Below, one piece after another: positions 34,101 through 42,715 of a DNA stretch of 64,000 nucleotides. The first letter of the stretch is position 1, and each line of letters starts with the position of its first letter. Origin of the DNA: Stictocephala bisonia (taxonomy: Eukaryota > Arthropoda > Insecta > Hemiptera > Membracidae); contig JAQJVL010000057.1 in assembly GCA_035578905.1 (NCBI GenBank), forward strand, positions 2,728,001 through 2,792,000, given 5' to 3'. The position numbers and the translations under genes are program-made. The notes beneath the pieces are model-generated. The model was given only the letters and a program-made list of their open reading frames with translations. It did not search any database and was not told the origin of the DNA.

Positions 34101-34693
34101 GACATTTAAGTAACTCAGTTATCTATGACTAGTTGTTGAAGTACTCTCAGGAGATGATAAGGAAATGTGTAAATCACAAGTACTTGTGACATTTAAGTAA
34201 CTCAGTTATCTATGACTAGTTGTTGAAGTACTCTCAGGAGATGATAAGGAAATGTGTAAATCACAAGTACTTGTGACATTTAAGTAACTCAGTTATCTAT
34301 GACTAGTTGTTGAAGTACTCTCAGGAGATGATAAGGAAATGTGTAAATCACAAGTACTTGTGACATTTAAGTAACTCAGTTATCTATGACTAGTTGTTGA
34401 AGTACTCTGATGAACATGGTATTACCAGTGTGAGATTAGATAGCCACAAGATTTATGGATTAACTTTTTATTTATAATGAACTATTGTCAATTATATAAA
34501 ATATTTTGATTGATTTTATTTAGTTGTTGTTATACTTTAGTAAGTTAATTTGCCTGTTACAGGGGAAGAATGGCTTACCAACCCTTTTATGAGAGTGGAG
34601 ACCCCAGATGTACAATGGCGCTCAGAATCTTCGGACCCCGTCAAAACTATGGCCCACATCCGAGAAGAAAAGAACAACCATAAAGTTATATAA
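21997..34693 (+). CDS. HAGH: Hydroxyacylglutathione hydrolase (glyoxalase II), six exons
   Basis: Exons 21997-22152, 26336-26457, 27488-27711, 29064-29167, 32242-32386 and 34563-34693 join in phase to 293 residues. Glyoxalase II hydrolyses S-D-lactoylglutathione to D-lactate and glutathione, using a binuclear metal centre in a metallo-beta-lactamase fold. Landmarks: HDNYMYL at 46-52, DHAGGN at 94-99, TPCH (H146), TGD (D169), CGHE (H208), NPFMRV at 257-262, and R284/K287 for the glutathione carboxylate. Residues that differ from the human enzyme: the first motif His is Asn90, and K143, Y145 and Y175 correspond to Arg178, Leu180 and Phe210. A 40-residue N-terminal extension with a hydrophobic start could target the mitochondrion or the secretory route. 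Start: the first ATG after an in-frame TGA (21967). Confidence 0.88.
23337..23732. repeat. 36-bp minisatellite in HAGH intron 1
   Basis: About eleven units of the same 36-bp family as at 2672-3263, with two sub-variants: GTACAGTGGTAT units on the left and GTACTCTGGTAC units on the right, suggesting local amplification of a variant. Open frames over it in four readings are artefacts. Confidence 0.9.
23810..23950 (+). repeat. SINE fragment
   Basis: CAGCTGTTTATTTGTCATTG followed by GGCTATTAACTTAG matches the body of the SINE at 31660-31880. The promoter head is poorly preserved. Confidence 0.45.
24290..24562 (+). pseudogene. N-terminal fragment of a piggyBac-type transposase
   Basis: About 90 codons with an acidic Ser/Asp-rich stretch ([23 protein letters not shown]) ending in a basic segment and a stop. 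piggyBac transposases commonly begin with such an acidic region before the DDD catalytic domain, which is absent here. The assignment rests mainly on position within a TTAA-flanked element. Confidence 0.55.
24692..24766. repeat. Long imperfect palindrome of piggyBac subterminal repeats
   Basis: TTGACGCCACTCGGCGTC on the left is mirrored by GACGCCGAGTGGCGTA on the right, around ATCCGCACACA/TGTGTGCGGAT and a short AT-rich centre. It looks like two subterminal ends joined head to head. Confidence 0.85.
25140..26335. other. Remainder of HAGH intron 1
   Basis: Mostly AT-rich. A moderately GC-rich patch at 25320-25480 has no ORF of note and may be an old repeat. Nothing else is supported. Confidence 0.4.
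26336..26457 (+). CDS. HAGH: HAGH exon 2
   Basis: The acceptor TTAATAG/GTT gives [15 protein letters not shown], directly continuing MYL of exon 1. It ends ILVTNFH + AA at a GTGAGT donor (26458). The last codons form the start of the metal motif, here T-N-F-H instead of the usual T-H-x-H. The last ~67 bp with the donor are repeated twice more downstream. Confidence 0.85.
26391..26705. repeat. 105-bp tandem triplication covering the HAGH exon 2 end
   Basis: Three copies (period 105; GGACGATCTCAATGGCAC recurs at about 26398, 26503 and 26608), each with the exon end, the GTGAGT donor and about 38 bp of intron. Copies 2 and 3 are preceded by TTTAG acceptor-like sites. Use of a distal donor would read AAG-TGA, a stop; inclusion of copy 2 or 3 as an extra exon would shift the frame and stop. 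Confidence 0.9.
26868..27060. repeat. 36-bp minisatellite in HAGH intron 2
   Basis: About five diverged units of the same family as 2672-3263 (GTACAATAGTACTGACCC, GTGCAGTGGTATTGACCC variants). Open frames across it are artefacts. Confidence 0.85.
27488..27711 (+). CDS. HAGH: HAGH exon 3
   Basis: The acceptor GATTTCAG/A completes Lys93, then DHAGGN and the core of the metallo-beta-lactamase fold. It includes D94, H95 and H146 (TPCHTTG) as metal ligands, and ends ...AVFT plus G at the GTAATT donor. An ATG at 27459 lies in the intron and is not used in this model. Confidence 0.88.
27877..28012. repeat. 18-bp tandem array in HAGH intron 3
   Basis: About seven diverged units of CCTTGATGCCTTTCYAGG. 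No coding role is suggested. Confidence 0.8.
28080..29060. other. Rest of HAGH intron 3
   Basis: A purine-rich tract (28180-28340, with a GA run) precedes a ~50-bp segment (about 28347-28397, GAGGAAGACAAAGGTT) that recurs at about 36422-36471, so it belongs to a dispersed repeat. No gene is seen. Confidence 0.45.
29064..29167 (+). CDS. HAGH: HAGH exon 4
   Basis: The acceptor TTCCAG/GT completes Gly168, followed by the bridging metal ligand D169 in [12 protein letters not shown]178 and L180 sit where the human enzyme has K143 and Y145, which contact glutathione. It ends LPNDT at GTAAGT, phase 0. Confidence 0.88.
29221..29345 (-). repeat. 3' part of a SINE
   Basis: On the minus strand CCTTAGTTAGTAACAATGAC and ATACTCGTTAATC resemble the distal half of the SINE at 31660-31880, followed by a tail like that at 16085-16135 (reverse of AAGATGCCGATTGTCAAGAT). 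No promoter head. Confidence 0.45.
29361..31340 (-). pseudogene. 5'-truncated Jockey-superfamily LINE in HAGH intron 4
   Basis: On the minus strand: [17 protein letters not shown] (about 31030), [12 protein letters not shown] and [16 protein letters not shown] (30750-30600), [13 protein letters not shown] (about 30420), YADD (about 30330), then a long C-terminal frame 30152-29568 ([20 protein letters not shown], then [10 protein letters not shown]). Several stops and frameshifts break it. The 3' end is AAATAAAGGAATTTTGATTTTGA, an A/T-rich short repeat tail. It is opposite in direction to HAGH. Endonuclease and ORF1 are absent. Confidence 0.85.
31660..31880 (+). repeat. tRNA-derived SINE
   Basis: AGGTTCTCAGTTTGATCCC resembles a B box. 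The body GGTCAGCTGATAACTACC, CTGTTTATTTGTCATTGGGA, CAGCCTTACTATGTAACA is shared with 16800-17045 (reverse) and partly with 23810-23950. Confidence 0.55.
32242..32386 (+). CDS. HAGH: HAGH exon 5
   Basis: The acceptor [26 protein letters not shown] carries metal ligand H208 and Phe210 (human Tyr175). It ends LPTVPSTI plus G at GTATTA. Confidence 0.88.
32769..33733. mobile_element. 965-bp element with ~170-bp inverted repeats and TA duplication
   Basis: The left end CAGGGTATTTCAAAA and the right end (inverted) CAGAATGTTTCAAAA begin arms that match for roughly 170 bp (shared AAACTTTGGGATAT, AGGAGCCAAAAAC, AATGGTCTATCT, CTGTCTG). TA flanks each end (32767-32768, 33734-33735), as for Tc1/mariner-type transposition. 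The interior has no transposase. It lies in HAGH intron 5. Confidence 0.8.
33889..34410. repeat. 87-bp tandem array, six copies, in HAGH intron 5
   Basis: Almost identical units with starts spaced exactly 87 bases apart (33891, 33978, 34065, 34152, 34239, 34326). Each contains the perfect 16-bp palindrome TCACAAGTACTTGTGA. The near-identity implies recent expansion. Confidence 0.95.
34563..34693 (+). CDS. HAGH: HAGH exon 6 (terminal)
   Basis: The acceptor GTTACAG/GG completes Gly251; [16 protein letters not shown] and the C-terminal IREEK (R284 and K287, equivalent to human R249 and K252) end at TAA 34691-34693. Confidence 0.9.
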
Positions 34694-34843
34694 ATACTCA
34701 ATAAGATACAAAATGAAAATTTACAGTAAAAAAGCAAAATTCATCAAGGATCATAAATGAATAAAATTGACTTCTTATACAGGTCAAGGAAACAAAAATT
34801 GATAGCTCACCATTTCTTCCATGATTTAGAATTTTTACTATTT

Positions 34844-34849
34844 AATAAA
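34844..34849 (+). promoter_or_regulatory. HAGH polyadenylation signal
   Basis: AATAAA about 150 bases after the HAGH stop, the first canonical hexamer in a plausible position. Confidence 0.6.
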
Positions 34850-37800
34850 GTAACATAATGTTGTTAAAGAAATTGAGGTTTTAATAAACTCAAATTTTGT
34901 GTGTATGTCAACAGCTACTTCCATCAGGAGTTTTGTATCATCTGATTAGAATAGCAGCAATTAACAACGTTTGATGCTGAAATTTACTATTTGAACGTAC
35001 TGATTGAGTAATAACAATAAATACAAAGCTATTTAAAAATTACATAGTTTTTTTCGGGTTTTCATAAAGAACCATTAGTTCCATCATTACATCACCTGAA
35101 CCAAACTCATAAAAATATGACTTCAGTAATTCAGCCATCATTTCGTGAACTACTGTACTCACAACTACCATCTAAGTTATAATTCACATATACTTGTATT
35201 AAGGTTTGGGTAAATTCTGCTGTGAAGATATGATCATCTATGATGTGCAAACATAATAAATTCTAGCTTTCAGAGAACCAACAACCTTATTTCCTGTTAG
35301 TGTTACTGGTTCTGTTATTTTCTACTTGGTATTGCCTGAAAATATGAAAAAAAAAAAAAAAAAAAACAGTAATAACTCTTTGAATACAGAATTTTCCATC
35401 TGATAGGATACCCTGCTGTCCCGGGATTTTTCAGCATTCATATTCCTTCACCCATTGCAGATCAATTTATTTAGACGCGTGCGCCTCAGCAGGTACAATT
35501 AATTTGCACACTGGCAGAACCGTAACAGCGCACCGCAATAAAACTGCAGATAATTGGTTAGATGTAACAGTGGCCTGCTGGGGTACCAGCGATATAGCAA
35601 TGGCAACAGGACAGGTAGCGAGCCAGGTTATGGGATTGGTGGGGATGATGTCAGAGTTATAATCTAAATATTGCGCACGCAGTTGGGGCGAAAAGATAAC
35701 AACGTCTAAGTCATCGAATAGACAAGGCTTAGCGACAACAACGGCCTCATCTGTGTCTGTTTCACTAATGTCAATGTCACTTGCTATATTGGTGCACCGA
35801 CGTGGCCAGACACGCACTATATCTAAACTAAATATAGTATTATATTACTGAACAAAATATAAACTGCTTCTTCAACTTCAACATACTACTGCGATGTACT
35901 GGATATTAATGAAAGTTTTTATAAATGAAACTTGTTTAAAAAAATATCCAGTTGATGAATAAAGACGCTTATGCAACCTAGGAGAGTCTATTGTGACTAT
36001 TTGGAGGTAAAAGCACTGCCCAGCCACTGCATGAGAGCTGAGCTCGTCAGTGATCCGCAATGGGTTAACTATGTTCCCATGTCACTTAGGAATTTAAAAT
36101 AATTTAATTTTTAATTTTCCATGGTAGACCTAGTGATATTGTTCATGGAATATAATGATCGTTACATAAAGTTTAATGTTACCCATCATATCAATTCTTG
36201 TAACCGTGGCAAATAAAGAAATGTTCTCTCCATAAAACATTTGAAACAAACTTCAATAATTTCAATATCACGAGCCTGGTTGTTATGCCAAGTCTAGTCT
36301 TATTTCTATCATCCAAATAATTTCACAAAATTTATAAGTATAATTACTTTGGTCACTGATATTCTGTAGCAAAAATAAGTTTTCTTCATTGTTACATTCC
36401 TCACTACTTTCAGATAACTTTGTTTTTGAATTTTGTTAATGAAGCAGTATCAAATGAGGAAGACAAAGGTTGTTAGACATTTGCCATCATTATGTGAAAA
36501 GTACCAATCACGACGATTCGATTTGGTAAAACCCAAATCTTTTTCAAGTGCTAAAAAGTAAATTACATCTAAACAAACATGTTATAAAATTACGTTGTTA
36601 AACTAATTTATCTACATTAATAATTTTCTACATTTTAACCTAGAATGGGGAACAACAAAATGAACTTCTACTAAATATAAAAAATGTTAACTGGGTGAAA
36701 TTAATTATAACCAATTAGGCGCTGCCAAAATCATGGTATCAACAAAAAATTTTAAAACACAATTAAATTAATATTACAATCAGATTGAAACAAAATTAAA
36801 TTAACTGAGCATAAATATATATATGGTACATGAAAAACACTATTAATTTAAAATAACAATAAGCGTGCACCAAAATTATAAATGTGACTCGGAATACAAA
36901 ATGATGAAGTCTTACAACCTGTAGTGAAGATGGCATCTAGACGTCCCAGGCACAAAGTGAGGACGACTCAATCCAAATGCAATGTCTATGAAGTTCCCTC
37001 CAAAGCTTTTACATATTTACAATTAACAGATGAGTAAGTAAACAATCTCAGAAATGTGTCCCAAATCTGAGGCGAAATCAAATGCAACAAAACATTTGAT
37101 AATACGTTGCCGAACTGTCTCTAAGATTACAGAAGTAGTTTTGTGACATTCCGTCAATAAATATAAGTGAAAATGGCGCAAACTCAACGATGCGTCATCG
37201 CCACAACACTGCACTGGCGGGCAGCTACCGTACTTTAAGCTGAACCGCAATACCAGGATTTAAAGGGTTAAGATCTTACACAATTTCCAGAAACAAAAAT
37301 TCCAAAATACAATACTCACGGCAATAGTGTTACAATTTTCTTAAGGGGTTTGTACTGTTGTCTTTCAACGATGTTAGCACTGAAACTTAAAAATGCAACT
37401 GGTGTAGATAGGCCAGAAAAAATAAAGATAAAATCCATCTTTGGTTCCCAAAAAAGCGTACTATAAATTAATAAATCAACAGAGGGAGAGGCTGAGGGAG
37501 AGGGGAGAGAGAGGAGGGAGGGGGGGAGAAAGAGAAAATTATATTTATTAAAAATCATAGGTTGACAACTGCCTCCCATTTGAGATGACCATACAGATCC
37601 AGTGTGACAAATATTTACTGATTTGTTTTATAAAATAAATGATGGTTCAATAATAAACTAATAAGTCAAGCTGAATTCACAACCAGACACAGAGGTCATT
37701 TTCACTCATTCTTTTACACTCGTTTAACATTTCTTATTCACAGTAAAATATAAAAAAAGTATGTCAATCTCTTGTTTGTCAATAAAAAGTGTATTAACTT

Positions 37801-40440
37801 TTTCTTTTTTTTAGCATTGCATAATTTATTTTAAAATTTGGAAAATCATGAAACCTACACTTATTACATTATATGTTAAATTTACTGTTTATTTCGGACA
37901 GTTTATCACTGTCATGAATTTATCATGAAAATTACAACAATGACTACACTCATTCGCCTATATATCTACAATCGACGTCTTAATAATGAATATTAATAAT
38001 AATGATCAATTGTTAATTAATTATAATGTAAATATCCATGATATAAAAATTCAAAAAGTCTAATAAAATAATTAGAAAATCAGACATTAATCTAAGAATA
38101 TAATAATTAAAACAATTCTAAAATAATATAATTCATTTATTTATTTACATATATTTTGATATAAATACAAAATTTTATATAAATAAAATAATAGCTTTTA
38201 TAGCAAATAATACAAATATACAAATCAACATTTGACATAATCAAGTATAAATTAATTAATACTACATGTCTCTTATGTATTAACAAGAATTTACTTTTTT
38301 GTACAATTAACAATTTTTACATGAATTGTATAAGTCCTGGTCTGAGTTTATTTGATATTTTATAATTTATCATAGTTCCAGAGAAGTAAAATCATGTAAA
38401 TACTAGTATAGAGAGTCAAAGTGAGATAGAACATCTTTGAGCACCGTATGTCAGGTGCCTAATTTTGGTTTACCACTGAATTATTGTAAAATTTAAAACT
38501 AGATTTTTCCTTTTTCTATGTAGCAAATGAAAGTTACAATCAATGGCAAAGTGAGATGTAATCGCTTGATCATCTCTGCTGCAGAGTGAATGTTGGTCAT
38601 CAACAAACACCGAATAACATTGTAGAGAATACACATCTAACTAGCAATGCACTAACTGTCGCCACTACCACCATCTTGGGTACATACAGAAACGCCAAAC
38701 TGGATATATCTGCCATGCCCACTTTTCAATCAAAGTAACATTTAACATGCTAATATTGAACAAACAATTTTGAAATTTAACACAGGAAAAGGTGATGGAT
38801 GCTAACTTAATAGCATATCGTTGAAAGAAAATGAAGTAAACGATTTTTTCTTTAATTAACTAAATTGCTGTAATTATTTGTACCCATCAATAATTGATTT
38901 TAGATAATTGCATACACATAAACTATAATTGATAGTAATTTATTTTGGTTACATTATCTTCACAATTCAAAAAACTGTATCACAATAGTTCTTAATAAGT
39001 ATAGTAAAATTTGCTTATTCCATAACAATTTGCCCTTGCAATGTACAATTTTGCTCATACATCCAAATTAACAATAATTTCAATAAAAAATATGTTAAGA
39101 AAATGCATCACTGTTCCCACTTGACATATCACAAAAGGACTAAAACATTCAAAACAAGCACTGTAGCATGAAGGCAAGATAAATAAGGTCGACAATCTCT
39201 AACTACTCGTGGTGAATGCAGCCGATAACAACCGGAATGAGCCTAACATACAACCGATTCGCCAGACGCAGAGATGTATGTTTTAAATAACGCAGCAGGT
39301 CATGACATAGGAGGTGATGGGCGTGGGAAATGAGTACTCCGCTGAAAAGATGCACAATTTGCAGGGAATCTATCACTCAGTTTTAGCTATGAACGATGAT
39401 AACTTCTTAGATATACTTTTATTTACTTTGAAAATGTATAGAGTTCAGTTTCAACAATTTTGCTTGGTCATCGGCGCATCTATAGATGACCCAACCTCGC
39501 CACTGATTACGATTTGTCAATAGACGTACAGTATCAAAAAGATTAGAAGTCATGCTGCATCAACTGCGACACATTCATTATAATAATAAATAAAAACAAA
39601 ATAACTAAAATAATACATAAAATAATATAATTACAGAAATGTATTTTAAAGCATAATTTGCAGTAAGGGTGGTGTTAGTTTTAACATACTATCAGAGTGA
39701 CAAGTTGTTTACAGTTCGTACATAATAGAACATGTTAATTACAAGATTCTAAAAAATCACTGATATTATTTTACAGTGGTGTTTCAATAAACTACGATTA
39801 ACAATACAACTTAAGACATTAATACAGTGTAGCAACATTGATAGGATTACACAATTAATAAATTATTGTTACTACAAAATATCTTTGGTACAAGAATGTT
39901 AAATTAAATTATTAAATAATTGACATTCAAGTTATGGTGTAACAGCACTCTGTGAGATACACATATTTAAATTAGGGCAAATATGACTGTAGATTATTTA
40001 AGGCAATATTCCATTAAACGTTTTATAGTACAACACAAGCAGCTATATAGATATAACACCACGTTTGTTTTCAAAATATCTGGACTGTTTAGATGTAAAA
40101 AGTCACAATATCATATTTAGAAATTATTGAAAAATATATAACCTAAATGTGTAAAATATTTATGTATATATATTTTAAAGAGGATTAAACGTTTATATAA
40201 ATTTTCATGTCAAATCTTGTTTGATTATAGAAATATGTGGTTCATACTACATACTCAAAGTTCTACTTTAAAAGGCCATTCAAGGAAGTCTTGGAGACGT
40301 AAAAAGCCCCTGCAAAAGTTGATACAATACTATATTTAAAAGTTATTTGTCTAACTGCATTATCTAGAGTATAAATTTTGTAGTTGATCAAAAGAACGTG
40401 ACTTAAAACAGTACAGCTCTGATGTAAAAAAGTAAAGATG
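34850..40440. other. Gene-poor convergent intergenic region
   Basis: No supported gene. A poly(A) run at 35349-35366 may mark a retroposed 3' end. A 116-codon minus ORF (35467-35817) with an acidic patch (SDIDISETDTDEAVV) has better composition than its surroundings but no recognised motif; it may be a transposase fragment. GGGTTAA strings at 36060 and 37265 resemble piggyBac ends without visible partners. A purine-rich tract lies at 37480-37535. Confidence 0.4.
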
Positions 40441-40447
40441 TTAGGAA

Positions 40448-40860
40448 AAAACTGCTAGCGCAAAGCGCATTGACCAAACTGCTAACGCAAAGCGCATTGA
40501 CCAAACTGCTAACGCAAAGCGCATTGACCAAACTGCTAGCACAAAGCGCATTGACCAAACTGCTAGCGCAAAGCGCATTGACCAAACTGCTAGCGCAAAG
40601 CGCATTGACCAAACTGCTAGCGCAAAGCGCATTGACCAAACTGCTAGCGCAAAGCGCATTGACCAAACTGCTAGCGCAAAGCGCATTGACCAAACTGCTA
40701 GCGCAAAGCGCATTGACCAAACTGCTAGCGCAAAGCGCATTGACCATACTGCTAGCGCAAAGCGCATTGACCAAACTGCTAGCGCAAAGCGCATTGACCA
40801 AACTGCAAGCGCAAAGCGCATTGACCAAACTGCTAGCGCAAAGCGCATTGACCAAACTGA
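40448..40860. repeat. 27-bp tandem array
   Basis: About fifteen units of AGCGCAAAGCGCATTGACCAAACTGCT, nearly identical, each containing GCGCAAAGCGC. The 9-codon period without stops leaves frames open on both strands (peptides of 9-residue repeats such as SLVNALCAS); I do not call these genes. Confidence 0.95.
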
Positions 40861-42651
40861 ATAATTTATTTGCAGCAGATTACATTTTAGATGCAGAGTG
40901 CAGGAAACTGCTTTCATTTTTCTGATGCAGTTGTGTTATGTTTAGTTTAATGTAAGAAAACAAACATTTTTAATTGCCACTTAAAAACTATTTCCTCTTC
41001 AGATTTGCATTATAAATTGTCAGAATATTAATCTTTCAAATTTGTATGAATCTACATTAAAATTTGTGAAGTATTTATGCCCACTGCAAATAAATCATAA
41101 GACTGTCCAACATTTACAAATACACCGAAAGGAAAACACTGTACGTATCTTCATAACCCACTAGATTTTTATTAAAACACTACAAGAAAGAATAGCAGTT
41201 AAACTAGTGCATCAAAAAACATTCTAGTATTGATCTTAAAAAATACAAACAGTAAGAAAGCAGTTATATTTTTTTTTTCAACCTTCAATCTATTAACCGG
41301 GAGAATGCACATGCTATAACTTTCATCTAAATATACTATAATAACCCAATTCTAGTCACCTTTAATACTCTAATATCTTTAGAATGAGCTTTTTAAGCAT
41401 GTTATTTGTAAACATCAAAGCTACCATTGTTTGATTTGTTCCTAATTTGGTAAACAATAGATTAGCGGTTGATTACCATTGGTCTCTGTTGTTATTTACA
41501 ATAACACTTATATGATCCAACAATCATAAAAGTCATATCTCAGTGAAAATAGAAAATTAAATTTAAAATTCCATGATATCTCAGTTTACTTCTATGGCGA
41601 TAGGAAAGTTTTTGGCGACTTCCTTCATCAAATAACCCATAAAAATACAAATTTCCTGAAACAGAACTAAATTTAAGATAGCCATCTAAACTTTATGTTG
41701 TATTAATTAGTAATGTTTTTTATTATTTAGTGATTAATTTTGTTAAGGTTAGGTGGTAGAGAGGACTGTCTAGTCCTAACCTTGCCTTAAAAATAAAGGC
41801 ATATTTCATTTCATTTCATTTCATAAAGATCTAGGAGTTTTTAAATTACATACAAAAATTGTTTCCTAGATACATCACACTTTTTTAACCGCTTCCTGAA
41901 GTCACAGAAAAAATTGAAATATTTATATCACGAAATATTTCCAGATCATAATGTTTTCTAGTTTTTCTTAACTAAATGATAGCAAATATGACAAGGTTTA
42001 TATATAAATACATTTTTCTTAATAAAATTACTAGTTTTCCAAAAACAGCTGCCAGTACAAAAATTATAGTAAGCTATTGGATTAGATAAATAACAAAACT
42101 AAGTATAATAAGATCACTATAAAAACAATATCAATTAAAGTGACGCTGATTTTGGAAAGATATTTTTCATTTTTGTTAATTCTCAGATTGCTAATAACAA
42201 TGTGTGTGTACGGCCTTTATCTTTGTTTTGAGTAAGACATGAACAATACATAATTTGCTGCAGCTGGCAATTTTTTTTCATTGTCTAATGATGAACAAAT
42301 ACTATCATTAGACAAAAAGGTTTAAAAATTAAGCAAATATTAAAATTAATAGTACAGATCTTATATCGTAAGTGATTGAAAACTCTTTGAAGCCATACAG
42401 ACAATGTTCATGTATAAACTATAAATGTATTCATGCAATAAAAATAACAAAAATACAAATATTAACAATGATTTTTAACAAACTACTTCAGTAACAGCTT
42501 GAGTTGTGACTAGTAAACAAATGACTATAGTTGAAACATAAATACTTACAAGACCCTTCAAAAGTGTTTAATGGCAATTAATTAATTACTAGGTACAGAC
42601 GTAAATGGGATGACACAGATGCAGCGGTACAGCGTTGCTTTGTTGTGGATG
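40861..42651. other. Downstream region of vps18
   Basis: Contains the vps18 3' UTR of unknown length on the minus strand and AT-rich DNA. No ORF is supported; the retroelement 3' end at 41745-41825 is listed separately. Confidence 0.4.
41745..41825 (+). repeat. LINE/SINE 3' terminus with (ATTTC)n tail
   Basis: AGGACTGTCTAGTCCT hairpin, then CTTGCCTT, AATAAAGGC and ATTTC repeats: the same architecture as 1130-1253. Confidence 0.6.
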
Positions 42652-42715
42652 TCACTCCCACTCTTTGGTGATCCGGTCATAGTCCTCGTCTTTAATAAAG
42701 GGTTGGTCAATTGCA
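42652..42715 (-). CDS. vps18: vps18 exon I (terminal)
   Basis: The acceptor TTTCTTGCAG/T; reads (N)[20 protein letters not shown] to TGA at 42654-42652, matching the family C terminus (S/A-ID-PFI...). Confidence 0.88.

Noticed and set aside
36055..37270. Two GGGTTAA strings as ends of another piggyBac element
   Set aside because: Both have the same orientation and no inverted partner end with TTAA was found.
40403..40925. 150-codon ORFs in three frames over the 27-bp array
   Set aside because: Artefact of a stop-free period divisible by three; no start context, domain or splice support.
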